DNA of 5,644 bases from an uncultured Caulobacteraceae bacterium (GTDB taxonomy: Bacteria > Pseudomonadota > Alphaproteobacteria > Caulobacterales > Caulobacteraceae). A model generated the notes under the pieces. That model searched no databases, had not been told where the DNA came from, and saw only the letters and a list, made by a program, of their open reading frames with translations. Both the position numbers and the translations under genes were made by a program. The stretch lies in the NCBI GenBank assembly GCA_946480495.1, contig CAMLKO010000081.1:1-5644 (forward strand), read 5' to 3'. Below, piece by piece: positions 4,863 to 5,644 of this stretch (position 1 is its first letter; every line of letters starts with the position of its first letter).

Positions 4863-5644
4863 TTGAAAATACAAACGACTAGGGGCCTGCTGCTGGCATC
4901 TACGATGATCTGCGGCACGGCGCTCGGGGTGGCTGCGCCGGCTTTCGCGCAGGACACGACTCAGCCGACCGAGGTCCAGGAGATCGTGGTCACGGGTTCG
5001 CGTATCGCGCGCCCGAATCTCGAATCACCCACCCCCGTTTCGGTGATCGACCAGCGGATGATCGAAGCCACCGGCCAGGTGAACACCGGCGACATCATTC
5101 GCCAACTCCCCGCGGCGGGCGTTTCCGCGCTGACGCCGACAAACTCCAACTTCTTCACCACCGACAACGGCGTGACCACGGTCAACCTGCGTAACCTGGG
5201 TGAAGACCGCACGCTGGTGCTGGTGAACGGCCGCCGCTTCGTCGCGGGTCTCCCCGGCACCCAGGACGTCGACTTCAACTCGATCCCGACCGAGCTTATC
5301 GAGCGGATCGACGTGGTGACCGGCGGCGCTTCGGCCATCTACGGCTCGGACGCTCTGGCCGGCGTGATCAACATCGTCACGCAGAAGGACTACGAGGGCT
5401 TTGAAGTTCAAGGCCAGGCGGGTGAAACCGAACGCGGCGACTACGAGAATTACCGGCTCGCCATCAAGTTCGGTTCGAACTTCGCCGATGGCCGCGGCAA
5501 CGCCGTGGGCCTGCTCACCTACAACAACCAGGGCGCCGTCTTCGCGCGTGACCGTTGCGACGAAGACATGTGCGTCGACGGCCTGAGCGGCGCCTACTTC
5601 GGCGAGGACTATCGGCTCACGGAAACGCCGTTCTACTCCAGCTT
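4863..5644 (+). CDS. TonB-dependent outer-membrane receptor, N-terminal part (partial)
   Basis: Outer-membrane active transporter driven by TonB-ExbBD; the first 260 codons are present and the frame is open to the window end. The start is TTG, supported by GGAGG 7 bases upstream. The signal peptide runs from MKIQTTRG through a hydrophobic core to APAFA, with cleavage expected after residue 29. The TonB box region EIVVTGSRI is at 40-48, so there is no STN signalling domain between it and the signal peptide. The plug domain follows: PTPVSVID (about 53-60), VNLRNLGEDRTLVLVNGRR from residue 107, IERIDVVTGGASAIYGSDALAGVINIV ending about 172. The barrel then begins, with Cys232 and Cys237 in a CX4C loop. 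Such receptors usually reach 700-1000 aa. The substrate is not shown; nearness to oppA makes peptides one guess, while carbohydrates and siderophores stay open. Confidence 0.92.
   Translation, partial: MKIQTTRGLLLASTMICGTALGVAAPAFAQDTTQPTEVQEIVVTGSRIARPNLESPTPVSVIDQRMIEATGQVNTGDIIRQLPAAGVSALTPTNSNFFTTDNGVTTVNLRNLGEDRTLVLVNGRRFVAGLPGTQDVDFNSIPTELIERIDVVTGGASAIYGSDALAGVINIVTQKDYEGFEVQGQAGETERGDYENYRLAIKFGSNFADGRGNAVGLLTYNNQGAVFARDRCDEDMCVDGLSGAYFGEDYRLTETPFYSS

Noticed and set aside
4829..4882. 17-codon ORF overlapping the receptor start out of frame
   Set aside because: It has no ribosome binding site and starts upstream of the receptor's Shine-Dalgarno; most likely chance.
4961..5411. Minus-strand open frames across the receptor gene
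   Set aside because: The plus strand carries an uninterrupted signal peptide, TonB box and plug domain here, so these are shadows.
1..5644. CRISPR arrays, tRNA or rRNA genes, insertion sequences, attachment sites
   Set aside because: I looked for spaced repeats, tRNA-like arms, transposase-like products and terminal repeats and saw none.

Overview
The window is GC-rich, densely coded bacterial chromosome. A long TonB-dependent receptor with a CX4C loop, a GTG-started lipoprotein, TTG and GTG starts, and a DUF442 gene overlapping a metallo-beta-lactamase (MBL) fold gene all suggest an alphaproteobacterium. Caulobacterales or a nearby order is my best guess. That placement is inference; no rRNA or other phylogenetic marker is present.

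Layout. (1) Positions 1-445, minus strand: a complete 134-aa DUF442/TIGR01244 phosphatase-like protein. Its stop overlaps (ATGA) the start of a second gene that leaves the window after 14 codons and looks like an MBL-fold hydrolase. (2) 446-542: a 97-bp divergent promoter region. (3) 543-2371, plus strand: oppB and oppC, the two membrane subunits of an oligopeptide ABC importer, coupled by a GTGA overlap. (4) 2375-2917, minus strand: a small exported protein of unknown function with a paired-cysteine motif, ending 3 bp from oppC. (5) 2966-4582, plus strand: the OppA-type lipoprotein that binds peptide for the same importer, followed by a probable terminator. (6) 4583-4862: a 280-bp control region with a 20-bp near-perfect palindrome, a candidate promoter and a structured leader. 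(7) 4863 to the end: the first 260 codons of a TonB-dependent receptor starting at TTG, with signal peptide, TonB box and plug domain visible.

How the genes may work together. OppA should capture peptides in the periplasm and OppB/OppC form the channel in the inner membrane. The ATPases OppD and OppF are not in the window and must be encoded elsewhere. The receptor just downstream has its own promoter region, so it could feed peptide-like ligands across the outer membrane to OppA, but no sequence feature proves its substrate. The DUF442/MBL pair is a separate divergent unit.

I see no clear novel system. The points most worth a second look are the palindromic operator-like site before the receptor, the opp locus broken by an inverted gene, and that gene itself.
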